DNA of 64,000 nt from Anaerotignum propionicum (GCF_024461735.1 NZ_JANGAD010000001.1:1-64000), one strand, 5' to 3'; positions 52,767 to 63,017 are shown, counted from the first letter of the stretch. Notes: generated by a model from the letters alone, not told the origin. Program-made: numbers and translations.

Positions 52767-53999
52767 ATGCGAAGTGAAATAGCAAGTTTTAAGGAATGCA
52801 AAAGCATAGCCATTATGGGTGGAACTTTTGATCCTATCCATAATGGACATTTGGTGACGGCGGAGGCTGTGCGCCATCGTTTTAATGTGGACAAGGTTAT
52901 TTTTATTCCTACCGGCAGACCTGCACATAAGGCAAAGCGTCAGATAACAGCAAATGAGCATCGGTATTTGATGACTGTTTTAGCAACCATGCGCAATCAA
53001 AATTTTGAGGTGTCTCGCATTGAGATTGACCGACCGGGTATGACCTATACCATTGATACCATTGAAGCGTTGAAGCAGATGTGTCGGCCTGATGTAAGGC
53101 TTTATTTTATTACAGGGGCGGATGCCATTCACCAAATCATGAACTGGAAGGAACCGGAACGACTTTTATCCCTATGCGATTTTGTTGCAGTGACCAGACC
53201 GGGGTATGATAGAGAGCGTTTATATGGGGATATTCGGGAAATCAAAGAGAAATTTACCAGCCGAATTCATTTTATGGAAGTGCCTGCACTGGCGATTTCC
53301 TCCTCTGATATTAGAAATCGGGAAAAAAGAGGGGAACCAATTAAATATTTATTGCCTCAGGCAGTGGAGGATTATATTCATAAATTCTGCCTGTATCAGG
53401 ACGAGGAAAAGGATGAGGTGAAATTTATGCTGGATTTGGGGGTAATGCAGGAAAAATTGCAGTCTGCATTGTCAATTAAAAGATATATCCATACCATGGG
53501 TGTTGCTGATGAAGCGGAACGCCTAGCAGAGATTTACGGTACCCAAAGGGACAAGCAAAAAGCCCGGGTGGCAGGCTTATTACACGACTGCGCCAAGGAC
53601 TTTCCACCTGAAATGAGGGATCGTTTTTGTAAGGAATATAAGGTACCAATGGACGAATATATGATAAAGATACCTGATTTGATTCATCCTTTTTTAGGGG
53701 CAGAGGTAGCAAAAAGAGAGTATTTGGTTGCAGATGAAGAAATTTTGGGAGCAATTCGCTTTCATACAACAGGGAAGGCAAACATGACTTTGCTAGAAAA
53801 AATTATCTATATTGCTGACTACATTGAACCAAATCGGGAATCTTTTGATGGAATAGAGGAAGCTAGAAGGCTGGCATATCTGGATCTTAATATGGCAATG
53901 AAATATATTTTAGAAGAAACAATCAAATATGTAAAAACCAAAGGACGGGAAATACACCCTCTTTCGTTAGAAGCAATAGAATATTATAAGGAATGTTAA
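52767..53999 (+). CDS. nadD: NadD-YqeK fusion: nicotinate nucleotide adenylyltransferase and HD phosphohydrolase
   Basis: 410 residues, two enzymes in one chain. Residues about 13-205 are NadD: IMGGTFDPIHNGHL (nucleotide site), RPAHKAKRQITANEHR, FITGADAIHQIMNWKEPERLL and AISSSDIRNREKRG. Residues about 220-410 are a YqeK-type HD domain: KRYIHTMGVADEAERLAEIYG, LLHDCAKDF (HD), LIHPFLGAEVAKREY, IRFHTTGKANMTLLEKIIYIADYIEPNR. YqeK cuts Ap4A to ADP. In most Firmicutes they are separate adjacent genes; the fused form occurs in Lachnospirales. Confidence 0.95.
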   Translation: MRSEIASFKECKSIAIMGGTFDPIHNGHLVTAEAVRHRFNVDKVIFIPTGRPAHKAKRQITANEHRYLMTVLATMRNQNFEVSRIEIDRPGMTYTIDTIEALKQMCRPDVRLYFITGADAIHQIMNWKEPERLLSLCDFVAVTRPGYDRERLYGDIREIKEKFTSRIHFMEVPALAISSSDIRNREKRGEPIKYLLPQAVEDYIHKFCLYQDEEKDEVKFMLDLGVMQEKLQSALSIKRYIHTMGVADEAERLAEIYGTQRDKQKARVAGLLHDCAKDFPPEMRDRFCKEYKVPMDEYMIKIPDLIHPFLGAEVAKREYLVADEEILGAIRFHTTGKANMTLLEKIIYIADYIEPNRESFDGIEEARRLAYLDLNMAMKYILEETIKYVKTKGREIHPLSLEAIEYYKEC

Positions 54000-54010
54000 G
54001 GAGGAATAAC

Positions 54011-54346
54011 ATGGACGCAATGAAAGCTGCCAAGATTGCCCAGGAGGCATTGGAGGATAAATTAGGGCAAGATATACGCGTTTTGGATTTAAGAGGTTTA
54101 TCCAATATTGCGGACTGCTTTGTAATTGCAAGCGGTAATAATGTAAATCATTTAAGAGGTATGGCAGATGAAATTGTGCGTAAGCTGACACTGGAGGATG
54201 TAAAACTGCATCACTCGGAAGGATACAGCGGCGCAACTTGGATTTTGCTGGACTATGGGAACCTGCTGATTCACTTGTTTAATAAAGAACAAAGAGATTT
54301 TTATGGTTTGGATCATGTTTGGAGCGATGCAAAGGACGTAAAATAA
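54011..54346 (+). CDS. rsfS: Ribosomal silencing factor RsfS
   Basis: 111 residues from ATG 54011 behind AAGGAGG. AAKIAQEALEDKLGQDIRVLDLRGLSNIADCFVIASGNNVNHLRGMADEIVRKL and HHSEGYSGATWILLDYGNLLIHLFNKEQRDFYGLDHVWSDAK. It binds L14 and blocks subunit joining in starved cells. Immediately follows nadD-yqeK, the conserved order. Confidence 0.96.
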   Translation: MDAMKAAKIAQEALEDKLGQDIRVLDLRGLSNIADCFVIASGNNVNHLRGMADEIVRKLTLEDVKLHHSEGYSGATWILLDYGNLLIHLFNKEQRDFYGLDHVWSDAKDVK

Positions 54347-54373
54347 TCTTTAGGAAAAATAAAACCATTAAAA

Positions 54374-54408
54374 GAGCGTTATCTAGTAAAATAGATGACG
54401 CTTTTTTC
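54374..54408 (+). terminator. Intrinsic terminator of the rsfS operon
   Basis: AGCGTTATCTA / TAGATGACGCT stem (one wobble), loop GTAAAA, then TTTTTT. Confidence 0.9.
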
Positions 54409-54698
54409 TTTATTACTAGGACGAAGGCATGGTCTACAAAAGCATAGAAATGCTAGGAAAACAAGTTAATTCTTGTACATATATTAAAAACATTTGTACG
54501 CCTGCAATGGAAACTAAAAAAAACTATCAGTCGTTTTTTTTCATGACCCATGTAATTATTCATATATTTTATGAAAGACTGTCTTGTTTTTTAATAAATA
54601 TATCCAATGAAATTTTCCTTAGGGCCAAAGGGAATGGTAACAAATGTTTAGTTTTTTATTCTTTTTTCAAATATGCTTTTTTGCTCCTTTTTTCATCA
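54409..54698. other. AT-rich spacer before the glt promoter
   Basis: 290 bp, no gene. A long open frame here has no ribosome binding site and the composition of non-coding DNA. No repeat was seen. Confidence 0.6.
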
Positions 54699-54727
54699 TT
54701 GCAATGCCAAAAAAAATGTATTATAAT
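54699..54727 (+). promoter_or_regulatory. Promoter of the gltB-gltD operon
   Basis: TTGCAA at 54699-54704, 17-bp spacer with an A tract, TATAAT at 54722-54727. Confidence 0.85.
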
Positions 54728-54749
54728 TGTGCCCAAGATCAAAGGAGTT

Positions 54750-54790
54750 CTTAAACGGTGTAGTTCTGCGTGTTTAAGGGCTTTTTTTTT
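54750..54790 (+). terminator. Leader terminator (probable attenuator) before gltB
   Basis: CTTAAAC (54750-54756) pairs with GTTTAAG (54772-54778), and GCCC (54731-54734) can pair with GGGC (54778-54781); nine T follow. It lies only about 20-50 nt after the expected transcription start and about 130 nt before gltB. A second hairpin, ACGTTTT-AAGG / CCTT-AAAACGT (54846-54880), stands before the ribosome binding site. Confidence 0.7.
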
Positions 54791-54916
54791 TCTCCAAATT
54801 AAATGGGGAAATTTTTTTTCCGAAAAAATAGGGAATAGGTGATAAACGTTTTAAGGGTCAAGTTACCTTAGAAAAAACGTGGAGAACACAGATGAAGTTT
54901 TGAAAGGATGAGGCGT

Positions 54917-57900
54917 ATGGGGAACAATTTGTTTCAGCAACCCAACGAAGCAATGGGGCTGTATGACCCAAGCTTTGAGCATGATAACTGCGGGATTGGT
55001 GCAATCGTGAATATCAAAGGCATCAAAAGCCACCAAACAGTAGAAGATGCATTAAAAATTGTAGAAAACTTGGAACACAGAGCAGGTAAGGACGGAGAAG
55101 GCAAGACCGGAGATGGTGTAGGAATTTTATTGCAGATTTCCCACAAGTTCTTTTTAAAAGAGGCAAAAAGATTAGGATACTGCATTGGCGAAGAAGGCGA
55201 TTATGCAGTGGGTATGTTTTTTCTACCCCAAGGGGAGCTGGAAAGAAACCGTGCGAAAAAGATGTTTGAGATCATTGTTGAAAAAGAAGAATTGGAATTT
55301 GTTGGTTGGAGAGAGGTTCCTACCAATGCTTCTATTTTGGGAAAGCAGGCTTTGGACTGTAAGCCATATATTTTACAATGCTTTATCAAAAGAAAAGGGG
55401 ATACCAAGAAGGGTCTGGATTTCGAGCGCAAGGTATATGTGGCACGAAGAGTTTTTGAGCAAAGCAATGATGATTCTTATGTGGTTTCTCTTTCTACTCG
55501 AACCATTGTATATAAAGGGATGTTTTTGGTAAATCAGCTGCGATTATTCTTTTCGGATTTGCAGGACAGAGACTATGAATCTGCCATTGGTATGGTACAT
55601 TCTCGTTTCAGCACAAATACTACGCCAAGTTGGGATCGGGCTCACCCCAATCGCTATATCTTACATAACGGAGAAATTAATACAATCCGTGGTAACTCCG
55701 ATTTGATGCTTGCCCGTGAGGAAACCATGGCGGCAGACGTTTTCAAGGGAGAAATGCACAAAGTCTTACCGATTATTAACCAATCAGGCTCCGATAGTGC
55801 CATGCTGGATAATACCCTGGAGTTCCTCGCCATGAGTGGCATGGATTTGCCTTTGGCGGTTATGGTTACCATTCCTGAGCCTTGGAGCAATAATAAGCAC
55901 ATTAGTCAGGCGAAAAAGGATTTTTACCAATATTATGCCACAATGCTAGAGCCCTGGGATGGCCCTGCCTCCATTTTATTTTCTGATGGCGAGGTATTGG
56001 GTGCAGTTTTAGACAGAAATGGTTTAAGACCCTCCCGTTACTACATTACCGATGATGATAGATTGATTTTATCCTCGGAGGTCGGCGTTTTAGATATTCC
56101 TGTGGAGAAAATCATAAAAAAAGACCGTTTGCGCCCGGGAAAAATGCTTCTTGTGGATACAACAAAGGGAACCATTATAGATGATGATGATTTGAAAGAA
56201 CAATATGCAACACGACAACCCTACGGCGAGTGGATTGATAAAAACCTTGTGCACTTAAAGGATATTGCCATTCCAAATAAGAAAACACCTCAATATACCA
56301 AGGAAGAATTGGCAAGATTACAAAAGACCTTTGGTTATACCTATGAAGAGGTAATGACGGCAATCCTGCCCATGGCTAAAACAGGGGAAGAGGCCATTGC
56401 TTCTATGGGTACAGATACACCCTTGGCGGTTCTTTCGGAAACAAATAAACCGTTGTTTAATTATTTTAAGCAGATGTTTGCCCAAGTAACTAACCCGCCC
56501 ATTGATGCAATTAGGGAGGAGATTGTAACAAGTACTACCGTTTATATTGGTGGAGCAGGAAACCTTTTGGAAGAAAAGCCGGAAAACTGCAAGGTTATTC
56601 GTGTGAATAACCCCATCCTTACCAACACAGATTTAATGAAAATCAGGGATTTGGATATTGCGGGCTTTAAGTCCACGGTAATACCTATTACCTATTACAA
56701 GAATACCCAGCTGGAAAGAGCTATTGACCGACTGTTTGTAGAGGTGGATCGGGCTTACAGAGAAGGAACGAATATTATTATTCTTTCCGACCGTGATGTG
56801 GATGAAAACCACGTGCCCATTCCTTCCCTATTGGCAGTTTCGGCAGTCAGTAAATATCTGGTGAAAACCAAAAAGAAAACCAGCATTGCTTTGATTTTGG
56901 AAACCGCAGAACCAAGGGAAGTACATCATTTTGCCACATTGCTGGGTTATGGTGCTTGTGCGGTAAACCCTTATTTAGCCCAAGATACCATTGCAAATTT
57001 AATTGATGATGATATTTTGGATAAGGATTATTATGCGGCGGTGAATGATTATAACGGTGCCATTCTTCATGGTATTATAAAGATTGCATCTAAAATGGGT
57101 ATTTCTACAATTCAATCTTATCAAGGAGCGCAGATTTTTGAAGCGGTAGGCATTGATTCAAAGGTTGTGGATAAGTATTTCACCAATACTGTTACCAGAA
57201 TTGAGGGTGTTGATTTAGACGACATCCAAAAGGAATTCCACGAGTGGCACAACAGTGCCTTTGATCCCTTGGGTTTGGATACTGACTTAACGTTGGATAG
57301 CGTTGGAAGTCACAAATTCAGAAGCAATAAGTCAAAGCATTTGTATAATCCCCAAACCATTCACCTGTTGCAGGAAGCCACCAGAACGGGAGATTATAAC
57401 CTGTTTAAAGAATATACCCGCATGGTGAATGATGAAGCAAAGGTGACATTACGAGGATTGGTAGGTTTTAAGTTTTTGGATAATCCCATCCCCATTGAAG
57501 AGGTAGAGAGTGTTGAGTCTATTGTAAAGCGCTTCAAAACGGGGGCAATGAGCTATGGCTCCATCAGTCAGGAGGCCCATGAAACCCTCGCCATTGCTAT
57601 GAACCGTATTGGCGGCAAAAGCAATAGTGGGGAGGGGGGAGAAAGCATTGATCGCTTGACCCCTGACCCCAATGGAGACAGCCGATGCTCTGCAATTAAG
57701 CAAGTTGCGTCTGGTCGTTTTGGGGTAACCAGCAGATATCTGGTAAGTGCAAAGGAAATTCAAATTAAAATGGCTCAGGGAGCAAAACCGGGGGAAGGTG
57801 GTCATTTGCCTGCGGAAAAGGTATACCCTTGGATTGCGAAAACAAGACATTCTACCCCTGGAGTTGGTCTGATCTCCCCTCCGCCTCACCACGATATTTA

Positions 57901-59470
57901 CTCCATTGAGGATTTGGCACAGTTGATTTATGATTTGAAAAATGCCAACCGTGATGCAAGAATAACCGTAAAGCTTTGCGCTGAGGCAGGGGTAGGCACC
58001 ATTGCCGCAGGTGTCGCAAAGGCTGGTGCTCAGGTTATCTTGATTTCAGGCTATGATGGCGGCACGGGTGCGGCACCCAGAACCTCTATTCAGCATGCAG
58101 GGATTCCGTGGGAACTGGGCTTGACGGAAACTCATCAAACCTTGATTCGCAACGGCCTTAGAAATAAGGTTACGTTGGAAACAGACGGAAAGCTTATGAG
58201 TGGCAGGGATGTTGCCCTAGCTGCTTTGATGGGAGCAGAGGAATTTGGTTTTGCAACAGCTCCATTGGTAACCATGGGCTGTGTAATGATGCGTGTTTGT
58301 AATTTGGATACTTGTCCTGTGGGTGTAGCTACCCAGAACCCAGAGCTACGAAAAAGATTTAAAGGCAAACCCGAATATGTAGTGAACTTTATGTATTTTA
58401 TTGCCCAAGAATTGAGAGAGTACATGGCGAAGCTTGGCTTTAGAACCATTGGGGAAATGGTTGGACGCAGTGACCTGTTAAAGATTCGTGATGGTGCAAG
58501 AACAAGAACCACGAAGGTGGAATTGGCAAGAATCATTAATAATCCTTTTGCGAAACCGGGACAGCACTTTGGGTTTGATCCCAAGCAGGTTTATGATTAC
58601 CATTTGGAAGATACCTTAGATTTAAAGGTATTATATCCAAAGCTGAAGGGTTCCATAGAAAGTAAAGCTCCTGCTTTTATTGAGGTGGACGTAAAGAATA
58701 CGGACCGTACCGTAGGCACCATTTTAGGCTCTGAAATGACAAAGAAATATCCTGAAGGTCTTGCAGATAACACAATACATGTTAAATGCAACGGTGCAGG
58801 GGGACAGAGCTTTGGTGCTTTTATTCCAAAGGGGCTAACCCTAGAATTGGAAGGGGACAGTAACGACTATTTCGGAAAAGGTCTTTCCGGTGGCAGGCTA
58901 GTCGTGTATCCACCAAGGAAAAGCAAGCTGAAAGAAGATGAAAATATTATTATCGGCAATGTTGCACTGTATGGCGCAACGGATGGTGAGGCTTATATCA
59001 ATGGTGTTGGGGGAGAGCGCTTCTGCGTCCGCAATTCCGGTGCCAGAGCCGTTGTTGAAGGCGTTGGCGACCATGGCTGTGAATACATGACAGGAGGAAT
59101 TGCAGTGATTATCGGAAATACAGGCAAAAATTTTGCCGCAGGCATGAGCGGTGGTGTTGCCTATGTTTTGGATGAAAATAGAGATTTCTACACCAGAGTA
59201 AATAAGGAGCTGGTGTCCTTGGAGGAGATTTTGCATAAGCAGGATGTTACCTTATTAAAAGAGATGCTGACCAATCATGTGAAGTTGACGGGTTCCAAGA
59301 AGGGAAAGGAAATCCTAGAGGATTTTGCAAATTATCTGCCTAAGTTTAAAAAGGTTTTGCCCCATGATTTTGATAAGATGCATAAGGCTACCCTTCGTTT
59401 GGAGGAAAAAGGGCTAAGTGGTGATGAGGCATTGATTGAGGCATTCTATGCATTCTATTCAAATAAATAA
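54917..59470 (+). CDS. gltB: Glutamate synthase large subunit
   Basis: 1517 residues from ATG 54917 (GAGG upstream; ATG 54908 is too close to its site). It makes two glutamates from glutamine and 2-oxoglutarate. N-terminal glutaminase with the nucleophile Cys in DNCGIGAIVN (about residue 25, exposed after propeptide removal) and HSRFSTNTTPSWDRAHPNRYILHNGEINTIRGN. Central domain, then the FMN synthase domain with KPGEGGHLPAEKVYPWIAKTRHSTPGVGLISPPPHHDIYSIEDLAQLI and GYDGGTGAAPRTSI, and the [3Fe-4S] Cys in CVMMRVCNLDTCPVGVATQ. C-terminal GXGXG beta-helix. Pairs with gltD, 17 bp downstream. Confidence 0.98.
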   Translation: MGNNLFQQPNEAMGLYDPSFEHDNCGIGAIVNIKGIKSHQTVEDALKIVENLEHRAGKDGEGKTGDGVGILLQISHKFFLKEAKRLGYCIGEEGDYAVGMFFLPQGELERNRAKKMFEIIVEKEELEFVGWREVPTNASILGKQALDCKPYILQCFIKRKGDTKKGLDFERKVYVARRVFEQSNDDSYVVSLSTRTIVYKGMFLVNQLRLFFSDLQDRDYESAIGMVHSRFSTNTTPSWDRAHPNRYILHNGEINTIRGNSDLMLAREETMAADVFKGEMHKVLPIINQSGSDSAMLDNTLEFLAMSGMDLPLAVMVTIPEPWSNNKHISQAKKDFYQYYATMLEPWDGPASILFSDGEVLGAVLDRNGLRPSRYYITDDDRLILSSEVGVLDIPVEKIIKKDRLRPGKMLLVDTTKGTIIDDDDLKEQYATRQPYGEWIDKNLVHLKDIAIPNKKTPQYTKEELARLQKTFGYTYEEVMTAILPMAKTGEEAIASMGTDTPLAVLSETNKPLFNYFKQMFAQVTNPPIDAIREEIVTSTTVYIGGAGNLLEEKPENCKVIRVNNPILTNTDLMKIRDLDIAGFKSTVIPITYYKNTQLERAIDRLFVEVDRAYREGTNIIILSDRDVDENHVPIPSLLAVSAVSKYLVKTKKKTSIALILETAEPREVHHFATLLGYGACAVNPYLAQDTIANLIDDDILDKDYYAAVNDYNGAILHGIIKIASKMGISTIQSYQGAQIFEAVGIDSKVVDKYFTNTVTRIEGVDLDDIQKEFHEWHNSAFDPLGLDTDLTLDSVGSHKFRSNKSKHLYNPQTIHLLQEATRTGDYNLFKEYTRMVNDEAKVTLRGLVGFKFLDNPIPIEEVESVESIVKRFKTGAMSYGSISQEAHETLAIAMNRIGGKSNSGEGGESIDRLTPDPNGDSRCSAIKQVASGRFGVTSRYLVSAKEIQIKMAQGAKPGEGGHLPAEKVYPWIAKTRHSTPGVGLISPPPHHDIYSIEDLAQLIYDLKNANRDARITVKLCAEAGVGTIAAGVAKAGAQVILISGYDGGTGAAPRTSIQHAGIPWELGLTETHQTLIRNGLRNKVTLETDGKLMSGRDVALAALMGAEEFGFATAPLVTMGCVMMRVCNLDTCPVGVATQNPELRKRFKGKPEYVVNFMYFIAQELREYMAKLGFRTIGEMVGRSDLLKIRDGARTRTTKVELARIINNPFAKPGQHFGFDPKQVYDYHLEDTLDLKVLYPKLKGSIESKAPAFIEVDVKNTDRTVGTILGSEMTKKYPEGLADNTIHVKCNGAGGQSFGAFIPKGLTLELEGDSNDYFGKGLSGGRLVVYPPRKSKLKEDENIIIGNVALYGATDGEAYINGVGGERFCVRNSGARAVVEGVGDHGCEYMTGGIAVIIGNTGKNFAAGMSGGVAYVLDENRDFYTRVNKELVSLEEILHKQDVTLLKEMLTNHVKLTGSKKGKEILEDFANYLPKFKKVLPHDFDKMHKATLRLEEKGLSGDEALIEAFYAFYSNK

Positions 59471-59487
59471 GACAGGGGGGATTATGC

Positions 59488-60972
59488 ATGGGAAAAGCAA
59501 CAGGATTTTTGGAATTTGAACGAAAATCCGGGGGTGAAACAAGCCCGAAGGAAAGGATTAAACACTTTCAGGATTTTCACGAGCATTTATTAAAAAGAGA
59601 ACAAGAACAACAGGCGGCAAGATGTATGGACTGTGGCGTACCCTTCTGTCAAAGTGGAATGATGATAAAAGGAATGACCTCGGGCTGTCCTTTGAATAAT
59701 TTAATTCCGGAATGGAATGATTTGATTTATTTGGAAAAGCCAGATCGGGCTTTGGGCAGACTTTTAAAAACAAACAGCTTTCCTGAATTTACAAGCAGGG
59801 TTTGCCCTGCTCCTTGTGAAGCGGCTTGCACTTGTGGGCTGAATGATACTCCTGTTTCCATTAAGGAGAATGAATGGAGCATAATTGAAAATGGGTATGC
59901 AAATGGTTTGATTCAGCCAAACCCACCTAAAGTAAGAACGGGAAAGAAAATTGCAGTGGTTGGCAGTGGGCCATCAGGCCTTGCGGCGGCGGATCAGCTG
60001 AATAAAAGAGGGCATAGCGTTGTAGTCTTTGAGCGTAATGACAGAGTCGGCGGATTGCTGATGTATGGCATTCCCAATATGAAGCTGGAAAAAAACGTAA
60101 TAGAGCGCAAAATAAACATCATGAAGGCGGAGGGCATCGAATTTGTAATCAATGCTGACATTGGAAATTCCATTAAGGCAGAAAAACTGATTAAGGAATA
60201 TGATTCTATCATTCTTGCCTGTGGTGCATCCAACCCTCGAGATATTAAAGTGCCCGGAAGAGAAGGGAAAGGCATATTCTTTGCAGTGGATTTTTTAAAG
60301 GCCACAACCAAAAGCCTTTTAGACAGTGAATTGAAAGATGGCAAATATATTTCAGCAAAAGGAAAAAATGTTTTGGTGATTGGCGGCGGCGATACCGGTA
60401 ACGATTGTGTGGGAACGTCTATCCGTCATGGAGCAAAAAGTGTAGTTCAGCTTGAGATGATGCCAAAGCCTCCCGTAGAAAGAGCAGACAATAACCGCTG
60501 GCCGGAATGGCCAAAGGTTTTAAAAACCGACTATGGGCAACAGGAAGCACTTGCTGTTTTCGGGCGCGACCCCCGCCTTTATGAAACAACAGTAACAGAG
60601 TTTGTTTTAGATAAGGATGGAAATGTTGTAAAAGCAAAAATTGTTAAGCTGGAGAAAAAGGTGGATAAAAGCGGAACAGCTTCCTTTGGTCATGTGAAGG
60701 GTAGTGAAAAGACAATTGATGTGGATTTGGTGTTGATTGCGGCAGGCTTTGTCGGTGCGGAAAGCTATGTAGCACAAGCATTTAAAGTGGATTTGAACGA
60801 GCGAACAAATGTCAAGACGGCAGAAAACAGCTTTCATACAAATGCCCCAAAGATTTTTGTTACGGGGGATATGCACAGAGGGCAATCACTGGTTGTTTGG
60901 GCCATTAAAGAAGGGCGCAGTGTGGCAAGAGAAGTGGATGAGACACTTATGGGTTATACAAATTTGGTTTAA
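59488..60972 (+). CDS. gltD: Glutamate synthase small subunit
   Basis: 494 residues. N-terminal Fe-S domain with Cys in RCMDCGVPFCQSG, TSGCPLNN and RVCPAPCEAACTCGLND (about 43-115) that holds two [4Fe-4S] clusters. FAD site AVVGSGPSGLAAADQLNKRGHSVVVFE (about 152-178), a second dinucleotide site VLVIGGGDTGNDCVGTSIRHGA for NAD(P)H, and the C-terminal FAD closure ITGDMHRGQSLVVWAIKEGRSVA type (VTGDMHRGQSLVVWAI). Brings electrons from NAD(P)H to GltB. Confidence 0.97.
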   Translation: MGKATGFLEFERKSGGETSPKERIKHFQDFHEHLLKREQEQQAARCMDCGVPFCQSGMMIKGMTSGCPLNNLIPEWNDLIYLEKPDRALGRLLKTNSFPEFTSRVCPAPCEAACTCGLNDTPVSIKENEWSIIENGYANGLIQPNPPKVRTGKKIAVVGSGPSGLAAADQLNKRGHSVVVFERNDRVGGLLMYGIPNMKLEKNVIERKINIMKAEGIEFVINADIGNSIKAEKLIKEYDSIILACGASNPRDIKVPGREGKGIFFAVDFLKATTKSLLDSELKDGKYISAKGKNVLVIGGGDTGNDCVGTSIRHGAKSVVQLEMMPKPPVERADNNRWPEWPKVLKTDYGQQEALAVFGRDPRLYETTVTEFVLDKDGNVVKAKIVKLEKKVDKSGTASFGHVKGSEKTIDVDLVLIAAGFVGAESYVAQAFKVDLNERTNVKTAENSFHTNAPKIFVTGDMHRGQSLVVWAIKEGRSVAREVDETLMGYTNLV

Positions 60973-61013
60973 AAGTAAGATAAAGAAAATAGAAAAGATA
61001 ATAGATAATAATT

Positions 61014-61054
61014 AAGGAAAGGAATATGCAGATGGAAAGCATATCCCTTTCCTT
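61014..61054 (+). terminator. Terminator of gltB-gltD
   Basis: A 16-base arm (61014-61029) pairs with 61039-61054 with one mismatch, followed by GTTCTTTTC. A strong hairpin with a modest T tract. Confidence 0.7.
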
Positions 61055-61117
61055 GTTCTTTTCAACAACTGATTTTTCGGCTTATCTTTTGGTCTGATAG
61101 ATGTGATTAGAAACGAG

Positions 61118-61148
61118 AACAACCACCTTGAAAAATAAGGTGGTTGTT
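61118..61148. repeat. Perfect inverted repeat between gltD and the chemoreceptor
   Basis: AACAACCACCTT / AAGGTGGTTGTT, exact 12-bp arms with a seven-base loop. Could serve as a second terminator for either strand; T tracts are weak. Confidence 0.6.
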
Positions 61149-61202
61149 TGTAAAATAGGAATTTACTTATTTTTTATGAGCATTCTCAAATTGGAGGGGA
61201 CA

Positions 61203-61231
61203 AAAGCGCTTCCTCTGAATGAAAGCGCTTC
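61203..61231 (-). terminator. Terminator of the second chemoreceptor gene
   Basis: Two copies of the self-complementary AAGCGCTT (61204-61211, 61223-61230) pair to a hairpin; on the minus strand TTTT follows. It lies 41 bp after the chemoreceptor stop. Confidence 0.65.
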
Positions 61232-61271
61232 AACAATCAATGTAGCACTCATATGATTTTAAAGCATTCAA

Positions 61272-63017
61272 TTATTCAGTAAATGAGTCTTGATTTTGAA
61301 ACTGAAAATGATTGATTAAATCTTTCAGAATTTCAGCTTGGCTAGAGATTTCTTCGCTGGCAGCGGCGCTTTCCTCAGAGGTTGCACTATTTATTTGAAT
61401 TACATTTGAAACCTCTGCAAGGCTATTACTTACCTCATCCATTGAATGTTTTTGCTGGATGGCTGCGTCTGCAATGCTTTGAATGACGTCAGCAGTTTTT
61501 TCAGAGCTTAAAATAATATGATTTAAGGAACCCGCAGTTTCAGAGACTATTTTTGAGCCATTTGCAATAGCAGTAATAGAATTCTCAATTAACTGTGAGG
61601 TTAGCTTTGCGCTTTCTGCTGACTTTCCTGCAAGATTACGAACCTCATCTGCCACCACGGCAAACCCTTTTCCTGCTTCTCCTGCCCGTGCTGCTTCAAC
61701 GGCTGCATTTAAGGCAAGGATATTTGTTTGAAATGCAATGTCATCAATGTTTTTAATGATTTTACCAATTTCATTGGAAGCATCACTGATTTTTTCCATT
61801 GCTACAATCATTTCTTGCATTTGCTGCTGACCTTGGGCAGAAGAATGACTGGAGTCTATGGCAATTTGCTTAGCTTGTGCGGCATCATTTGCAGTGCGGT
61901 GAATGGTTGCTGTCATTTCATTGGCAAGCTCAGCCAGTTCTTGAATGGAAGCGGCTTGTTCCGTAGCTCCTTGGGCAAGGACTTGGGCACCCTCTGACAC
62001 CTGACTGGAGCCCCGGGCAACTTCCGTTGAGGTAGCATTAATTTGTGCCAATGTTCTAGATATATTAGCTGAGAAGCTTTGAATGGAGTCATTAATTCCA
62101 GACAAATCACCGCTATATTCTAACGTTGAATTGAGAACAAAGTTTCCATCAGAAAATCTTTTCATTACTTCATGGATATCATTCATAATTCCCCTTAAGC
62201 TATCTACCGTTTGTTTTGTAGCAAAGGATAGGGTTTCAAATTCATCTCCTGTGTAAACTTCAATTACTGGGGAATGTAAATCCCCTTGGCTGAGAAGAGT
62301 TAAGCGATCTGTAACACGCTTCAGGTGACCAGTGATTCTTCTGGCAACAACAAACATCCAGAAGATACCGAAGGAGCCAACTACGGCACCACAGGCAGCA
62401 AGACTAAGGAGAGACATGTACTTTTCTTTTTCATATTGTGCAATGATTTTATCAATATCATCATAAAAATTGGCTGCGCTGATATACCAACCATAAGGTT
62501 CATATTTTTTGGTATACCCTCGTTTTTTAAAGACACCATCTTCGTTTGGTTTAGGGAAGTAATACTCAGTAAACCCGCCATTCGGTTGATTTCCTACAGC
62601 AATCAAATTTTTTATAAAGAAGTTCCCTGCTTTATCTTGATCCTGCAGCCGTTGTGTACCTTCAATTTGGGGATTCATATGTATAGCACAAACACCATTT
62701 TCTAAGTCTGCCCAAAAGTATCCTTCACCATTATTATATCGGGAATCACGAACGATTTTTTCAGCAGTTTTCATTTCTTCTTCGTGGGTAATTTCTCCAT
62801 CTAAATAACGTTGATGATTAACATCCAAAACACTGATTAAATTGTTGACGCTCAATTCAATTAATGTGTCAAAGTCATTCTTGTAAGCATTAATGATTGT
62901 ATTGTGGGATTTTGTAAGTTGTATAAATGATACCGTACCCTGAATAAGAATCGTTGATAGAATTATTGCGCCGAATAAAAGCACAATTTTTGTCTTAAGT
63001 TTTGCAGTTTTTAACAT
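61272..63017 (-). CDS. Methyl-accepting chemotaxis protein with sCache sensor
   Basis: 581 residues from the ATG at 63017 (AAAGGAG upstream; the longer frame lacks a site). TM1 at about 12-32. An extracellular single Cache domain follows at about 35-190 with the typical [23 protein letters not shown] and [13 protein letters not shown]...[21 protein letters not shown]2 at about 200-222, HAMP, then the signalling coiled coil with tip [24 protein letters not shown]. Shares only the signalling half with the receptor at 7125-9272; the sensor is of a different class. Single Cache domains of this kind often sense short organic acids. Confidence 0.94.
   Translation of the reverse strand: MLKTAKLKTKIVLLFGAIILSTILIQGTVSFIQLTKSHNTIINAYKNDFDTLIELSVNNLISVLDVNHQRYLDGEITHEEEMKTAEKIVRDSRYNNGEGYFWADLENGVCAIHMNPQIEGTQRLQDQDKAGNFFIKNLIAVGNQPNGGFTEYYFPKPNEDGVFKKRGYTKKYEPYGWYISAANFYDDIDKIIAQYEKEKYMSLLSLAACGAVVGSFGIFWMFVVARRITGHLKRVTDRLTLLSQGDLHSPVIEVYTGDEFETLSFATKQTVDSLRGIMNDIHEVMKRFSDGNFVLNSTLEYSGDLSGINDSIQSFSANISRTLAQINATSTEVARGSSQVSEGAQVLAQGATEQAASIQELAELANEMTATIHRTANDAAQAKQIAIDSSHSSAQGQQQMQEMIVAMEKISDASNEIGKIIKNIDDIAFQTNILALNAAVEAARAGEAGKGFAVVADEVRNLAGKSAESAKLTSQLIENSITAIANGSKIVSETAGSLNHIILSSEKTADVIQSIADAAIQQKHSMDEVSNSLAEVSNVIQINSATSEESAAASEEISSQAEILKDLINHFQFQNQDSFTE

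Noticed and set aside
54429..54842. 137-codon plus-strand frame before gltB
   Set aside because: It runs through the glt promoter and terminator, has no ribosome binding site and shows non-coding composition.
58135..58584. 149-codon minus-strand frame inside gltB
   Set aside because: Antisense of a conserved part of glutamate synthase.
61220..61233. Sequence matching a catabolite-repression (cre) box, TGAAAGCGCTTCAA
   Set aside because: It lies 3' of both neighbouring genes and pairs with a second AAGCGCTT as a terminator hairpin; not at a promoter.
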